Position numbers and translations under genes: made by a program. Positions 23,941-32,221 of a DNA stretch of 64,000 nt are shown piece by piece. Origin of the DNA: UBA3305 sp002373555. GTDB taxonomy: Bacteria > Bacillota > Clostridia > Lachnospirales > Lachnospiraceae. Position 1 is the first letter of the stretch. The number at the start of each line of letters is the position of its first letter. The DNA is taken from contig CAMOER010000003.1 in assembly GCA_946612455.1 (NCBI GenBank), forward strand, positions 74,989-138,988, given 5' to 3'. The notes beneath the pieces are model-generated. The model did no database searches, was not told the origin of the DNA, and saw nothing but the letters and a program-made list of their open reading frames with translations.

Positions 23941-25439
23941 GAATTTCTGAAATGAGAAAACTGAGAACGCTGTTTGCGGCACTGCTGCTTGCCGTCTGTC
24001 TTGTACCGGCCGGCGTATGCCGGGCCGAAGAGGTGCAGGAAACCGAGACGGCTGCGGCGGAGACAACTGTATCCGCAGGAGAGACCGCATCCGCGGAAGA
24101 CGGTGCGGCCCCGGTATCCGCCGGTGCCGGCGCAGGCATCACTGCAGGCGGTCTGACGGACGTGACCGATGTCCCGGACTGGCCGGCGGGCCCGGAAGTT
24201 TCTGCCGAATCCGTTTTCATGTTCGAAAAACGATCCGGTGAAGTGCTTTATGAGAAGGATCCGGATGCCATCAGCTACCCTGCCAGCACCACCAAGATCA
24301 TGACAGCGCTGCTGACGCTGGAGAACTGCAAGCTGGACGAAGAAGTGACCTTCTCCCATGATGCCATCTACGATATCGAAGAGGGCGGACATCATTATGA
24401 GTTCGAAGAGGGGGAAGTGCTGACCGTCGATGAATGTCTGCAGTTCCTGCTGGTCGAATCCGTGAACGAAGTCGGCTATGCCCTGGCAGAGCACGTCGGC
24501 GGATCGTTAAGCGGCTTCGCGGATATGATGAATGCGCGGGCAAAGGAACTGGGCTGTGAGAACACGCATTTTGTCAACCCGCACGGACTGAATGATCCGG
24601 AGCATGTGACCACGGCGCGGGACATGGCGCTGATCCTGTCCGCCTGTGTGGAAAATGAGGATTTCCGCAGATATGCTTCCCAGACGTCCGTACAGCTGGC
24701 CGGCCGGGCGATCCGGACGGAGGGTTTCTCCAGATATACGAACCATCATCTGATGCTGCAGCAGGAGAGCGAATTCTATGATCCGGATGTCGTCTGCGGC
24801 AAGACCGGATTTACTTCGCTGGCCGGCAATACGCTGGTGACGTACGCCGAGAAGGACGGCATGGAAGTCGTCTGCGTTCTCATGAAGGGCCTGTCCGACA
24901 GATTCAATGATACCAAACTGCTGCTGGACCATGCGTTCAACGATTTCAATCTGGTGACGGAGGAAAATGTTTCGGAGATCTTCCCGGATGTTTATGACGA
25001 GCTCGGACATGCACAGGAAGACGTGGAAATGCCGGATCTCGCGCTGATGGTGCCGGATCTTGCGGACGAAACAAAGCTTTCGGCAGCATTTACGCCGGCG
25101 GATGCGGAACCGACGGAAGAGAACCTGACGATCGGCACGCTGGCCTTCACATACGACCAGGCCTCTCTCGGCGAGACGACCGTTCTGCTGACGGACGAAG
25201 CCTTTGAAGTATGGGCTGAATCGCGTGCAGAGGAATCCATCGCGGCGGCGGAATCCGCTGAGGAGGAAGCATATACTGAGGAAACCGAGATCTTCGGCTG
25301 GACAGCCGGCGAACTCATTTTCCTTGCGCTCATGTTCGTGATGCTTGTTGTGCTGTTGATCCTCCTGTTCTGGCTGATCGGAGAACGGATCCGTTACAAC
25401 AGGATGTCGAGACGCCGCGACAGATACAGAAAGAGATGA
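23937..25439 (+). CDS. dacA: D-alanyl-D-alanine carboxypeptidase (DacA type)
   Basis: A 500-residue secreted penicillin-binding protein. Order: signal peptide (LRTLFAALLLAVCLVPAGVCRA), an Ala/Thr/Glu-rich spacer of about 45 residues, the S11 peptidase domain with the catalytic SxxK in SYPASTTKIMTALL, the SVN triad and VVCGKTGF (KTG), then a C-terminal membrane helix (LIFLALMFVMLVVLLILLFW) and a basic tail. It trims the terminal D-Ala from peptidoglycan stem peptides. A transmembrane anchor, not an amphipathic helix, is unusual for PBP5 but common in Clostridia. It overlaps maf by four bases. Confidence 0.92.
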   Translation: MRISEMRKLRTLFAALLLAVCLVPAGVCRAEEVQETETAAAETTVSAGETASAEDGAAPVSAGAGAGITAGGLTDVTDVPDWPAGPEVSAESVFMFEKRSGEVLYEKDPDAISYPASTTKIMTALLTLENCKLDEEVTFSHDAIYDIEEGGHHYEFEEGEVLTVDECLQFLLVESVNEVGYALAEHVGGSLSGFADMMNARAKELGCENTHFVNPHGLNDPEHVTTARDMALILSACVENEDFRRYASQTSVQLAGRAIRTEGFSRYTNHHLMLQQESEFYDPDVVCGKTGFTSLAGNTLVTYAEKDGMEVVCVLMKGLSDRFNDTKLLLDHAFNDFNLVTEENVSEIFPDVYDELGHAQEDVEMPDLALMVPDLADETKLSAAFTPADAEPTEENLTIGTLAFTYDQASLGETTVLLTDEAFEVWAESRAEESIAAAESAEEEAYTEETEIFGWTAGELIFLALMFVMLVVLLILLFWLIGERIRYNRMSRRRDRYRKR

Positions 25440-25891
25440 GCGGCATGAATACACAGACGCTGAAGATTCATTATCACAGCGACAAGATCGACAGACTGAC
25501 TTATATTGACGGGAAGAGTGACTGGATCGACCTGCGGGCCGCAGAGGATGTCACGCTGAAGCAGGGCGAGTTCCGGATGATCGATCTCGGGATCTCGGTG
25601 CGCCTCCCGGACGGCTATGAAGCGATCGTGGCGCCCCGGAGCTCTGCGTTTAGGAACTTCGGGATCATCCAGGTCAATTCCATCGGGATCATCGACGAAT
25701 CCTACGGGAAGAACAGCACGGATGACCGGTGGATGTATCCTGTTCTGGCGATGCGCGACACGGAGATCCATGTCAATGACCGGATCGCGCAGTTCCGGAT
25801 CCTTGAACATCAGCCGAAGATCGTTTTTGAAGAGATCGGCGAAATGAAGGGAGAAGCCCGGGGCGGTTTCGGAAGTTCCGGGATCAGGTGA
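25436..25891 (+). CDS. dut: dUTP diphosphatase
   Basis: A 151-residue trimeric-type dUTPase. Motif 1 DLRAAED, motif 2 APRSSAF, motif 3 IGIIDESYGKN, motif 4 RIAQFRI and the C-terminal RGGFGSSG are present; motif 3 has an insertion compared with E. coli Dut. It converts dUTP to dUMP. Translation may begin at 25436, overlapping dacA, or at 25445; spacing to the RBS does not decide this. Confidence 0.88.
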   Translation: MSGMNTQTLKIHYHSDKIDRLTYIDGKSDWIDLRAAEDVTLKQGEFRMIDLGISVRLPDGYEAIVAPRSSAFRNFGIIQVNSIGIIDESYGKNSTDDRWMYPVLAMRDTEIHVNDRIAQFRILEHQPKIVFEEIGEMKGEARGGFGSSGIR

Positions 25892-25992
25892 AGATGTATG
25901 GTGAGCTGAAGATGTCTGTCGTTCGGAACCCGCAGATCGGGTGAAGAACCGGCCGCCTTCAGCTTTCGGCTTTACTATAGTTGAGGTTTGGG

Positions 25993-27003
25993 ATGAAACG
26001 AAAAGCATTTGGGATGCTGATGATTATTGTCTGCATGTTCCTGATCGCAGGCTGCAGCGGAAAGAAGCAGGATCCGGCGGAAACGACTGCGGCAGTGCAG
26101 ACGGCGGAGGCGGAAACCGCTGTGACGGAAGCGGCTGCGGAGACGACTGGGACAGGGACATCGGCAGAAGAAACGCAGCAGCCGGAAACGACAGCGCCGG
26201 CGGAGACGGAAACGGAGGAGACTGCCGGGGAGGAAGGGGATCCTTCCATGGCCGGTATTGCCGGACAGACGGACATTTCCGATATGACCCAGGAAGAGAT
26301 CGAGCTGGATGAAGGTCTTGCCGAGGACGGCAGCATCCTGTCCGAGACCGATGAAGACGGCTATCCGATCGCTGACCGGAAGCTCATCGCCATCGACCCC
26401 GGGCATCAGGCGCATGCGAACAGCGAGAAAGAGCCGATCGGCCCCGGTGCATCCGAGATGAAGGCGAAAGTATCGAGCGGCACGGCCGGGGACTATACCG
26501 GCGCGCCGGAATATCAGCTGAACCTGGATGTGGCGCTGAAACTGAAGCAGGAGCTTCTGAACCGCGGCTACGAAGTCCTGATGATCCGCGAGACGAATGA
26601 TGTCAATATCAGCAATGTGGAGCGGGCTTCGATGGCAAACGAAGCGAACGCGGACGCATTTATCCGGATTCATGCCGACGGCAGTGAGGATCACAGTGCC
26701 CATGGATGCTTTACGATCTGCCAGACGAGCTCCAGTCCGTACAATGCCGATATCTACAACGAATGCAATGCGCTTGCAGAGTCGGTGCTGGAGGGACTCG
26801 TGGCAGCGACCGGTGCGAAGAACCGGGGCGTGATGCGCAGCGACAATTACTCCGGCATCAACTGGTGCAGAGTACCGGTGACCATTGTGGAAATGGGATT
26901 TATGAGCAACCGGGAAGAGGATGAGCTGATGCAGACGGAGGAATATCAGTGGCAGATCGCAGAGGGACTTGCCGACGGACTGGACATTTATTTCGGGAGA
27001 TGA
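25993..27003 (+). CDS. N-acetylmuramoyl-L-alanine amidase, lipoprotein (paralogue 1)
   Basis: A 336-residue lipoprotein. Signal and lipobox are MLMIIVCMFLIAGC, then an Ala/Thr/Glu-rich spacer of about 90 residues, then an Amidase_3 domain. Zinc ligands are visible as His in IAIDPGHQAHAN, Glu in APEYQLN, His in FIRIHADG, and the catalytic Glu in VTIVEMGFMSN. It cleaves the amide between muramic acid and L-Ala in peptidoglycan. The ATG at 25993 is preceded by TTGAGGT; the TTG at 25981 is a poorer choice. The next gene is a diverged copy. Confidence 0.9.
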   Translation: MKRKAFGMLMIIVCMFLIAGCSGKKQDPAETTAAVQTAEAETAVTEAAAETTGTGTSAEETQQPETTAPAETETEETAGEEGDPSMAGIAGQTDISDMTQEEIELDEGLAEDGSILSETDEDGYPIADRKLIAIDPGHQAHANSEKEPIGPGASEMKAKVSSGTAGDYTGAPEYQLNLDVALKLKQELLNRGYEVLMIRETNDVNISNVERASMANEANADAFIRIHADGSEDHSAHGCFTICQTSSSPYNADIYNECNALAESVLEGLVAATGAKNRGVMRSDNYSGINWCRVPVTIVEMGFMSNREEDELMQTEEYQWQIAEGLADGLDIYFGR

Positions 27004-27014
27004 CGGGAGGATTC

Positions 27015-28163
27015 ATGAAAAAGAGCAGTATTTTAATTTTCACGACGATTCTTGTTTTGGGCATGTCATTGGCGGTGCCGTGCCGGATCCGTGCCGAAGA
27101 GCTGAAGGAGACTGCACAGCAGGAAACCATGCAGCTGACGGAGGAACAGCCGGCGGCCGAGCAGTCGGAGACGAAGCAGGAGGGAACAGACCCGGCTCCG
27201 GAAGATCCTTCCTCTGAACAGACGGAGAAAGAATCGGACCCGGTACAGCCCGGAAGAGTCGGCATACTGAAGCTTGATAATTCCGTGCTTCGGCAGATCA
27301 CCGTCACCTGGAAGGAAGTGGACGGCGCAGTCGGCTATCAGGTGTTCTATTCCTATGATAAGGCGTTCAAAAAATATAAGAAGACTTATGTGAAAGAGAA
27401 CAAGGCTGTTCTGAAGAAGCTGAAAATCAGAAATCAATGCTATGTCAGGGTACGCGCCTGCGCAGGGACGAAAAAAAATCCGGTCTTTGGTGAATTCAGC
27501 ACCGTCAGGAAAAAGAAGGTGACCGGAAAGCTCATTGTGATCGACGCCGGGCATCAGAGACACGCGAATACATCGAAGGAGCCGATCGGCCCCGGTGCGA
27601 GGAAGACGAGAAAGAAAGTCTCTGCAGGTACCATGGGCGTATCTACAAAGCTCTATGAATATGAACTGTCGCTGATCGTTGCCAAAAAACTGCAGAAAGT
27701 GCTTGAGGAGAACGGCTATCAGGTCGTCATGATCCGGACAAAGCACAACGTGAATATTCCGAACAGTGAGAGAGCAGCTATCGCCAATGAACTGAAGGCG
27801 GACGCATTTATCCGGATCCACGCGAACGGATCGGGTTCGCGCGGCAAACGAGGGACATTTACGATCTCGCCGACAAAGAAGAGCCCGTACCCGATCAGGA
27901 AGCTTTACAAAAAATGCTACAGACTGTCGAAGTGCGTTGTGAACGAAGTCTGCAAACAGACGAAGAGCAAGAACCGCGGGATCATGCAGGCGGATGATTA
28001 CACCGGGATCAACTGGTGCAAAGTGCCGGTCACGCTGATCGAGATGGGGTATATGAGCAATCCGACGGAAGACAGGCTGATGGCAAAGGATTCTTATCAG
28101 GATAAGATCGTGCAGGGAATCCTGAACGGTTTCGATAAGTATTTTAAGATCAAGAGAAAATAA
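27015..28163 (+). CDS. N-acetylmuramoyl-L-alanine amidase with Fn3-like domain (paralogue 2)
   Basis: A 382-residue secreted protein. It has a signal peptide (SSILIFTTILVLGMSLAVPC), an acidic spacer, a Fn3-like module (ITVTWKEVDGAVGYQVFYSY, about residues 95-165) and an Amidase_3 domain (IVIDAGHQRHANTSKEPIGPG, YELSLIVAKKL, FIRIHANGSG, VTLIEMGYMSNP). The two amidase domains share the rare HANSEKEPIGPG/HANTSKEPIGPG insertion and GINWC.VPVT, so they arose by tandem duplication. ATG follows GGGAGGA. The C-terminal half is strongly lysine-rich, while paralogue 1 is acidic. Confidence 0.9.
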   Translation: MKKSSILIFTTILVLGMSLAVPCRIRAEELKETAQQETMQLTEEQPAAEQSETKQEGTDPAPEDPSSEQTEKESDPVQPGRVGILKLDNSVLRQITVTWKEVDGAVGYQVFYSYDKAFKKYKKTYVKENKAVLKKLKIRNQCYVRVRACAGTKKNPVFGEFSTVRKKKVTGKLIVIDAGHQRHANTSKEPIGPGARKTRKKVSAGTMGVSTKLYEYELSLIVAKKLQKVLEENGYQVVMIRTKHNVNIPNSERAAIANELKADAFIRIHANGSGSRGKRGTFTISPTKKSPYPIRKLYKKCYRLSKCVVNEVCKQTKSKNRGIMQADDYTGINWCKVPVTLIEMGYMSNPTEDRLMAKDSYQDKIVQGILNGFDKYFKIKRK

Positions 28164-28187
28164 GGCGCAGGCGCCGAAAGGGGTTAT

Positions 28188-28967
28188 ATGCATCTTCGTC
28201 CATGCATCGATATTCACAACGGTTCCGTCAAGCAGATCGTCGGCGGCACAATCTCCGGCGACTCGGATTCCGCCAGAGAGAATTTCGTCTCCGCCCGCGA
28301 TGCATCTTACTATGCGGACATGTACCGCCGGGACGATCTCCCGGGCGGCCACGTCATCCTGCTCAATCACCGGGATTCGGAGTATTATGAACGAACGAAA
28401 GCGCAGGCGCTGTCTGCGTTGTCCGCCTTCCCCGGCGGATTGATGGCCGGCGGCGGCATCACCCCGGAGAATGCCGCGGAATATCTGGATGCCGGCGCGT
28501 CTCATGTCATTGTGACTTCGTATGTATTCCGGAACGGTCTGATTGATATGGAAAGACTCGCCGCTATGGTGCAGGCTGTCGGAAAGGAACGGCTGGTGCT
28601 GGATCTTTCCTGCAGAAAGCGGGACGGCAGGTTCCTGATCGTGACGGACCGGTGGACAAAAATGACAGATACAGAGCTGACGGAGAATGCGCTCGCCATG
28701 CTCGCGGAATACTGTTCGGAATTCCTTGTTCACGCTGTGGATGAGGAGGGGAAGCAGGCTGGGATCAATGCGGAGGTCTTCCGGATCCTGGCAGCCTGTA
28801 CACTTGTTCCGGTGACCTACGCGGGCGGCATCCGAAATATGGAGGATATCCGGCTGGCGGAGCGGCTGGGAGACGGCAGGGTGGATATCACCATCGGCAG
28901 CGCGCTGGATATCTTCGGCGGGAAGCTGCGGTATCAGGATGTCGTGGAATATATGAAGAAGAGATGA
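28188..28967 (+). CDS. hisA: ProFAR isomerase, eukaryote-type HisA
   Basis: A 259-residue TIM-barrel isomerase of histidine synthesis. LRPCIDIHNGSVKQIVGGT is the start typical of the eukaryotic HIS6-type enzyme, not of standard bacterial HisA. The two catalytic aspartates are in PCIDIH and LVLDLSCR, and VTYAGGIRNMEDI is the second phosphate loop. It converts ProFAR to PRFAR. No other his gene is near. It follows the amidases with a GAAAGGGG RBS. Confidence 0.85.
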   Translation: MHLRPCIDIHNGSVKQIVGGTISGDSDSARENFVSARDASYYADMYRRDDLPGGHVILLNHRDSEYYERTKAQALSALSAFPGGLMAGGGITPENAAEYLDAGASHVIVTSYVFRNGLIDMERLAAMVQAVGKERLVLDLSCRKRDGRFLIVTDRWTKMTDTELTENALAMLAEYCSEFLVHAVDEEGKQAGINAEVFRILAACTLVPVTYAGGIRNMEDIRLAERLGDGRVDITIGSALDIFGGKLRYQDVVEYMKKR

Positions 28968-28973
28968 TGAAAA

Positions 28974-28996
28974 ACTGCCTGCGGGCAGTTTTTTTA
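28974..28996 (+). terminator. Terminator after hisA
   Basis: ACTGCC and GGCAGT around a TGCG loop, followed by seven T. Confidence 0.9.
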
Positions 28997-29108
28997 TTGG
29001 TGCGGGCAGGTTTTACGGATGAAAAAGGGAGAAGCAAGATTTGCGTCCGTAATCTCGCTGCAGCCGTCCGCCCGCAGAATCTGCACTTGCCTGAAACTAT
29101 CTTGATCC

Positions 29109-29141
29109 TTTAAAGTACAGTTAAGTTTCGGACTATATACT
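29109..29141 (+). promoter_or_regulatory. OmpR/PhoB-like direct repeat before -10 of the beta-helix lipoprotein gene
   Basis: TTAA occurs at 29110 and 29121, 11 bp apart, within TTTAAAGTACAGTTAAG, and TATACT follows at 29136-29141. Eleven-bp spaced TTTAA-type repeats next to a -10 and no -35 resemble OmpR-family response-regulator sites. It is a weak prediction. Confidence 0.3.
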
Positions 29142-29188
29142 GCTGTCAGAAACAAGAAACAAGCCCAACGAAAAGCGAGGTAAGAGAA

Positions 29189-30961
29189 ATGCTTGAAAAG
29201 AAAGAACACGGGAAGGATCATCCGACATATAAAACTTCGAAATGGATCGCAGTGATGACAGCCATTTGCATGTCAGCCATGCTGGCGGGCTGCGGCAATA
29301 CAAATACAGTAGATACCCAGGCGGAAACAACCGTGACTACACAAGCGGCAGCCGCAGAAAATGAAACGGCAGCGGAAACCGCACAAGCCGAAATGACGAC
29401 AGAAACCGTGCAGGCTGAAGCTTCCGAAGGAAACGAAAATGCACCTGCCGGCACCGAAGAAAGTGAGAACAATGCGGCCGCAGAAACCCAGACCAATACA
29501 GCCGCAGCCGACAGCAATGTCCCGGAAATCTCTGACATCGAGATCAAAGACCAGCTCGAAAATACAGCCGATGGCGAGCATGTCATCACCGCTGACGGCG
29601 AGACCGCAGAATATTCCAATACCCAGATCACCAAGAGCGGTGAAGCCGACGGGGACGAGGCCGATTTCTACGGCGAGAATTCCGCCATCTTCGCAGCAAA
29701 CGGCGGAACGCTCACGCTGTCCGACATGGTCATCAGCACGAACGGTACCCATGCAAACGCCGTCTTCTCCTATGGTGAGGGCACGACCGTCAATATCAGT
29801 GATTCCGTGATCGAGACATCCGGCAACTGTTCCGGCGGCATTATGACCACCGGCGGCGGCACTATGAATGCGGAGAACCTGAACATCCACACTACGGGGA
29901 ATTCCTCTGCAGCCATCCGCTCCGACAGAGGCGGCGGCACGGTCACCGTCACCGGCGGACAATATGTGACAGACGGAACCGGCTCCCCCGTGATCTATTC
30001 AACAGCAGACATCACAGTCAATGATGCCGAAATGATTTCCACTGCGTCCCAGGGCGTTGTCGTGGAAGGCAAGAACTCGGTCATGCTCAACAATGTCACC
30101 CTCACGGCAGACAACAACACCAAGAATTCCGATAAATCCGACACCTATCAGGCCGTCATGATCTACCAGTCCATGTCCGGCGATGCAGCCGAAGGTCTTT
30201 CCTCCTTCACCATGAACGGCGGCACCCTGACCAATAAAAACGGCGACATTTTCTTCGTGAACAATACTGTCACCGAGATCGCGCTTTCCGGCGCGGAAAT
30301 CATCAACGAAGATGCAGACGGCGTATTCCTAAGAGCGGAAGCCGCCGGCTGGGGCAATGAAGGGAGTAACGGCGGCCAGGTCACGCTGACAGCGGATGCA
30401 CAGGAAATCAATGAGGATATGATCGTTGACGAAGTCTCCCATCTGAATCTTTATCTTAAAAATGATTCGGTCTTCAACGGCGCGGTCAATACAGACGGTC
30501 AGGCAGGCGAAGTTTATGTGGAACTCGATGCGGATGCAACATGGACGCTGACAGCGGATTCCTATATCACATCCCTCACCTGCGATGAGGATGCGATCGT
30601 CCTGAACGGCCACACACTCTATGTCAACGGCGAGGCCTATACCGAAGGCACCGCAAGCACTGGTGAAGCCATTGAAGCGACCGTGACCGCAGGCTCCGTG
30701 AACGGAGAAATGGGAACGCCGCCTGAAGGCGCCCCCGGCGAAGGCGGCGAAATGGGAAACCCGCCCGACGGTGCGCCCGGATCTGACGGCAGCAATATGG
30801 GAACGCCGCCCGAAAAACCCGATGGTGACGTGGGAGGCGGTCCCGGAAACGGCGGCACTCCGCCGGAAAAGCCGGACGGAAACGGAAAGCCGGCCGGTGA
30901 TCCGCCGGCAAAACCCGGCACCAGTGAGACCGGAGCGGAAGAAACAACAGCAGCGTCATAA
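29189..30961 (+). CDS. Beta-helix lipoprotein with Pro/Gly-rich tail
   Basis: A 590-residue lipoprotein with lipobox MSAMLAGCG near residue 35. Residues about 40-115 are an Ala/Thr/Glu-rich stalk. Residues about 130-470 show short strand-turn repeats of the right-handed beta-helix type (TLTLSDMVIST, TVNISDSVIET, TMNAENLNIHT, DITVNDAEMIST, MLNNVTLTA, SFTMNGGTLT). The tail (about 500-590) is built from GTPPEGAPG, GNPPDGAPG and GTPPEKPDG repeats. Such proteins are usually surface adhesins or polysaccharide binders; no catalytic motif is visible. It stands alone with its own terminator. Confidence 0.7.
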   Translation: MLEKKEHGKDHPTYKTSKWIAVMTAICMSAMLAGCGNTNTVDTQAETTVTTQAAAAENETAAETAQAEMTTETVQAEASEGNENAPAGTEESENNAAAETQTNTAAADSNVPEISDIEIKDQLENTADGEHVITADGETAEYSNTQITKSGEADGDEADFYGENSAIFAANGGTLTLSDMVISTNGTHANAVFSYGEGTTVNISDSVIETSGNCSGGIMTTGGGTMNAENLNIHTTGNSSAAIRSDRGGGTVTVTGGQYVTDGTGSPVIYSTADITVNDAEMISTASQGVVVEGKNSVMLNNVTLTADNNTKNSDKSDTYQAVMIYQSMSGDAAEGLSSFTMNGGTLTNKNGDIFFVNNTVTEIALSGAEIINEDADGVFLRAEAAGWGNEGSNGGQVTLTADAQEINEDMIVDEVSHLNLYLKNDSVFNGAVNTDGQAGEVYVELDADATWTLTADSYITSLTCDEDAIVLNGHTLYVNGEAYTEGTASTGEAIEATVTAGSVNGEMGTPPEGAPGEGGEMGNPPDGAPGSDGSNMGTPPEKPDGDVGGGPGNGGTPPEKPDGNGKPAGDPPAKPGTSETGAEETTAAS

Positions 30962-30976
30962 TACAGGATATTCAGG

Positions 30977-31003
30977 AGGAAGCCGAAGCAGGCTTCCTTT
31001 TTT
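30977..31003 (+). terminator. Terminator of the beta-helix lipoprotein gene
   Basis: AGGAAGCC (30977-30984), loop GAAGCA, GGCTTCCT (30991-30998), then a T run. Confidence 0.92.
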
Positions 31004-31037
31004 GATGCCATAGAATTGTTAAAAAAACAGCAAATAA

Positions 31038-31066
31038 TTGACAGAAAGTGTCATATATGTTAATCT
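31038..31066 (+). promoter_or_regulatory. Promoter with embedded TGACA/TGTCA palindrome
   Basis: TTGACA (31038-31043) and TAATCT (31061-31066) are 17 bp apart, with TGT before the -10. TGACA-GAAAG-TGTCA (31039-31053) is an inverted repeat that overlaps the -35, so a repressor could act here. Confidence 0.6.
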
Positions 31067-31140
31067 GAAATCGAAAGGGGGAGGATCATCTGCTGCATCA
31101 AGCAGCATCATTTGCACATGAGAGAAGGAGGTGTGCCAAT

Positions 31141-32034
31141 ATGAGACAAATGGGGAAAAAGCCTGGGATCTTTGTATTCTGGAGCGTTCTTCTGCTGGCA
31201 GTTCTGCTGCTGCTGGGCGGTATGACTGTGCAGGCGAAAAAACTGAAACTCAACAAAACAAAGGTTTATCTGGCAAAGAAAGACACTGTACAGCTGAAAG
31301 TCACGGGCATCAAAGCGAACAGGGTGAAGTGGAGCTCGAATAAAAAGAGCGTGGCGGCTGTTACAAAGAAGGGCCTGGTCAAGGCGAAAAAGATCGGCAA
31401 AGCGACGATTACTGCGAAAGCCGGCAGCAAGAAACTGAAATGTACCGTGATCGTAGAAACGAAGACCGTCAACCGTGCCAGGATCCTGCGGGATTATGTG
31501 CTGAAGAAGGGAAAGAAGGACAAGGAGACCGGCCTGATCACACTGGAGAAAGCGACCTATGATGAAGGCACCGGTAAATCCTATGATTACGCGGTCGGCG
31601 CATCAAAGAAGAATAAAATGATGACCTTTACATACAGTTATGCGCCGGAATATCCCTATGACAGAGACCGTGTAGAAATGACGATTGATCTGATCAGCGG
31701 AGAAGCCAAGGTGAAAAAAGGGACTGTGAGCTATCGGTACAGTAACAATGATGAGCCCTTCGATTACCGTTATGAAGGGGTGATCCTCTCACAATTCGAC
31801 GCGGATGATGAATATCCCGTGCACATTACAAAATACGGCTATCTTGGGACGGATGAATCTGGAACAGATGAGATGAAGTACGAAGAGGCGGATCCGGGCA
31901 GCTATCCCGATGAGAATGAAACCCTGAATTTCCGTACGGATTGGGCGTTCGAAGCCTGGGATGACTGGTTTAAGAGCATCAAGGACCTGAAAAAATACGG
32001 CATCTCCATGAAGGCGATCGGATTTGATTGGTAA
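31141..32034 (+). CDS. Secreted protein with Big2-type immunoglobulin-like domain
   Basis: A 297-residue exported protein. After a signal peptide (FVFWSVLLLAVLLLLGGMTVQA), residues about 32-105 form a bacterial Ig-like Big2 domain (LKLNKTKVYLAKKDTVQLKV, WSSNKKSVAAVTKKGLVKA, GKATITAKAG). The remaining 190 residues have no motif I recognise; they are rich in Tyr and acidic residues and end WDDWFKSIKDLKKYG. It is probably a surface or secreted binding protein. The ATG follows GAAGGAGG. The gene is monocistronic and ends against a GGGGACAGGC-type repeat. Confidence 0.75.
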   Translation: MRQMGKKPGIFVFWSVLLLAVLLLLGGMTVQAKKLKLNKTKVYLAKKDTVQLKVTGIKANRVKWSSNKKSVAAVTKKGLVKAKKIGKATITAKAGSKKLKCTVIVETKTVNRARILRDYVLKKGKKDKETGLITLEKATYDEGTGKSYDYAVGASKKNKMMTFTYSYAPEYPYDRDRVEMTIDLISGEAKVKKGTVSYRYSNNDEPFDYRYEGVILSQFDADDEYPVHITKYGYLGTDESGTDEMKYEEADPGSYPDENETLNFRTDWAFEAWDDWFKSIKDLKKYGISMKAIGFDW

Positions 32035-32045
32035 AGGAGAAGGAG

Positions 32046-32221
32046 CCCATGGGGACAGGCACCGTGGGTTAAAACAGCCCATGGGGGTAGGTTTCATGGG
32101 TTACAAAACAGAAGTGAACAAAAAGAGGCGTGCAGCGGCACGCCTCTTTCTTATCTCTTTTTTCAGCAATCCTTTCGCGGCCGCCGGTCCGGTAACCCGC
32201 GGTGCCTGTCCCCGTGGGTTA
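32046..32221. repeat. GGGGACAGGC-core inverted/tandem repeat element with internal hairpin
   Basis: A 25-bp arm at 32047-32071 is inverted at 32193-32217 with two mismatches. The left arm is followed by a second tandem copy (period 32 bp, starting 32078), both ending GGGTTA. Inside lies a perfect hairpin, AAAGAGGCGTGC (32122-32133) with GCACGCCTCTTT (32138-32149), which can act as a bidirectional terminator. The stop codon of the large leftward gene lies in the GTGGGTTA edge of the right arm. Confidence 0.8.

Noticed and set aside
27066..28733. 555-residue open frame antisense to amidase 2 and hisA
   Set aside because: Spans two unrelated sense genes and their junction; no RBS or domain.
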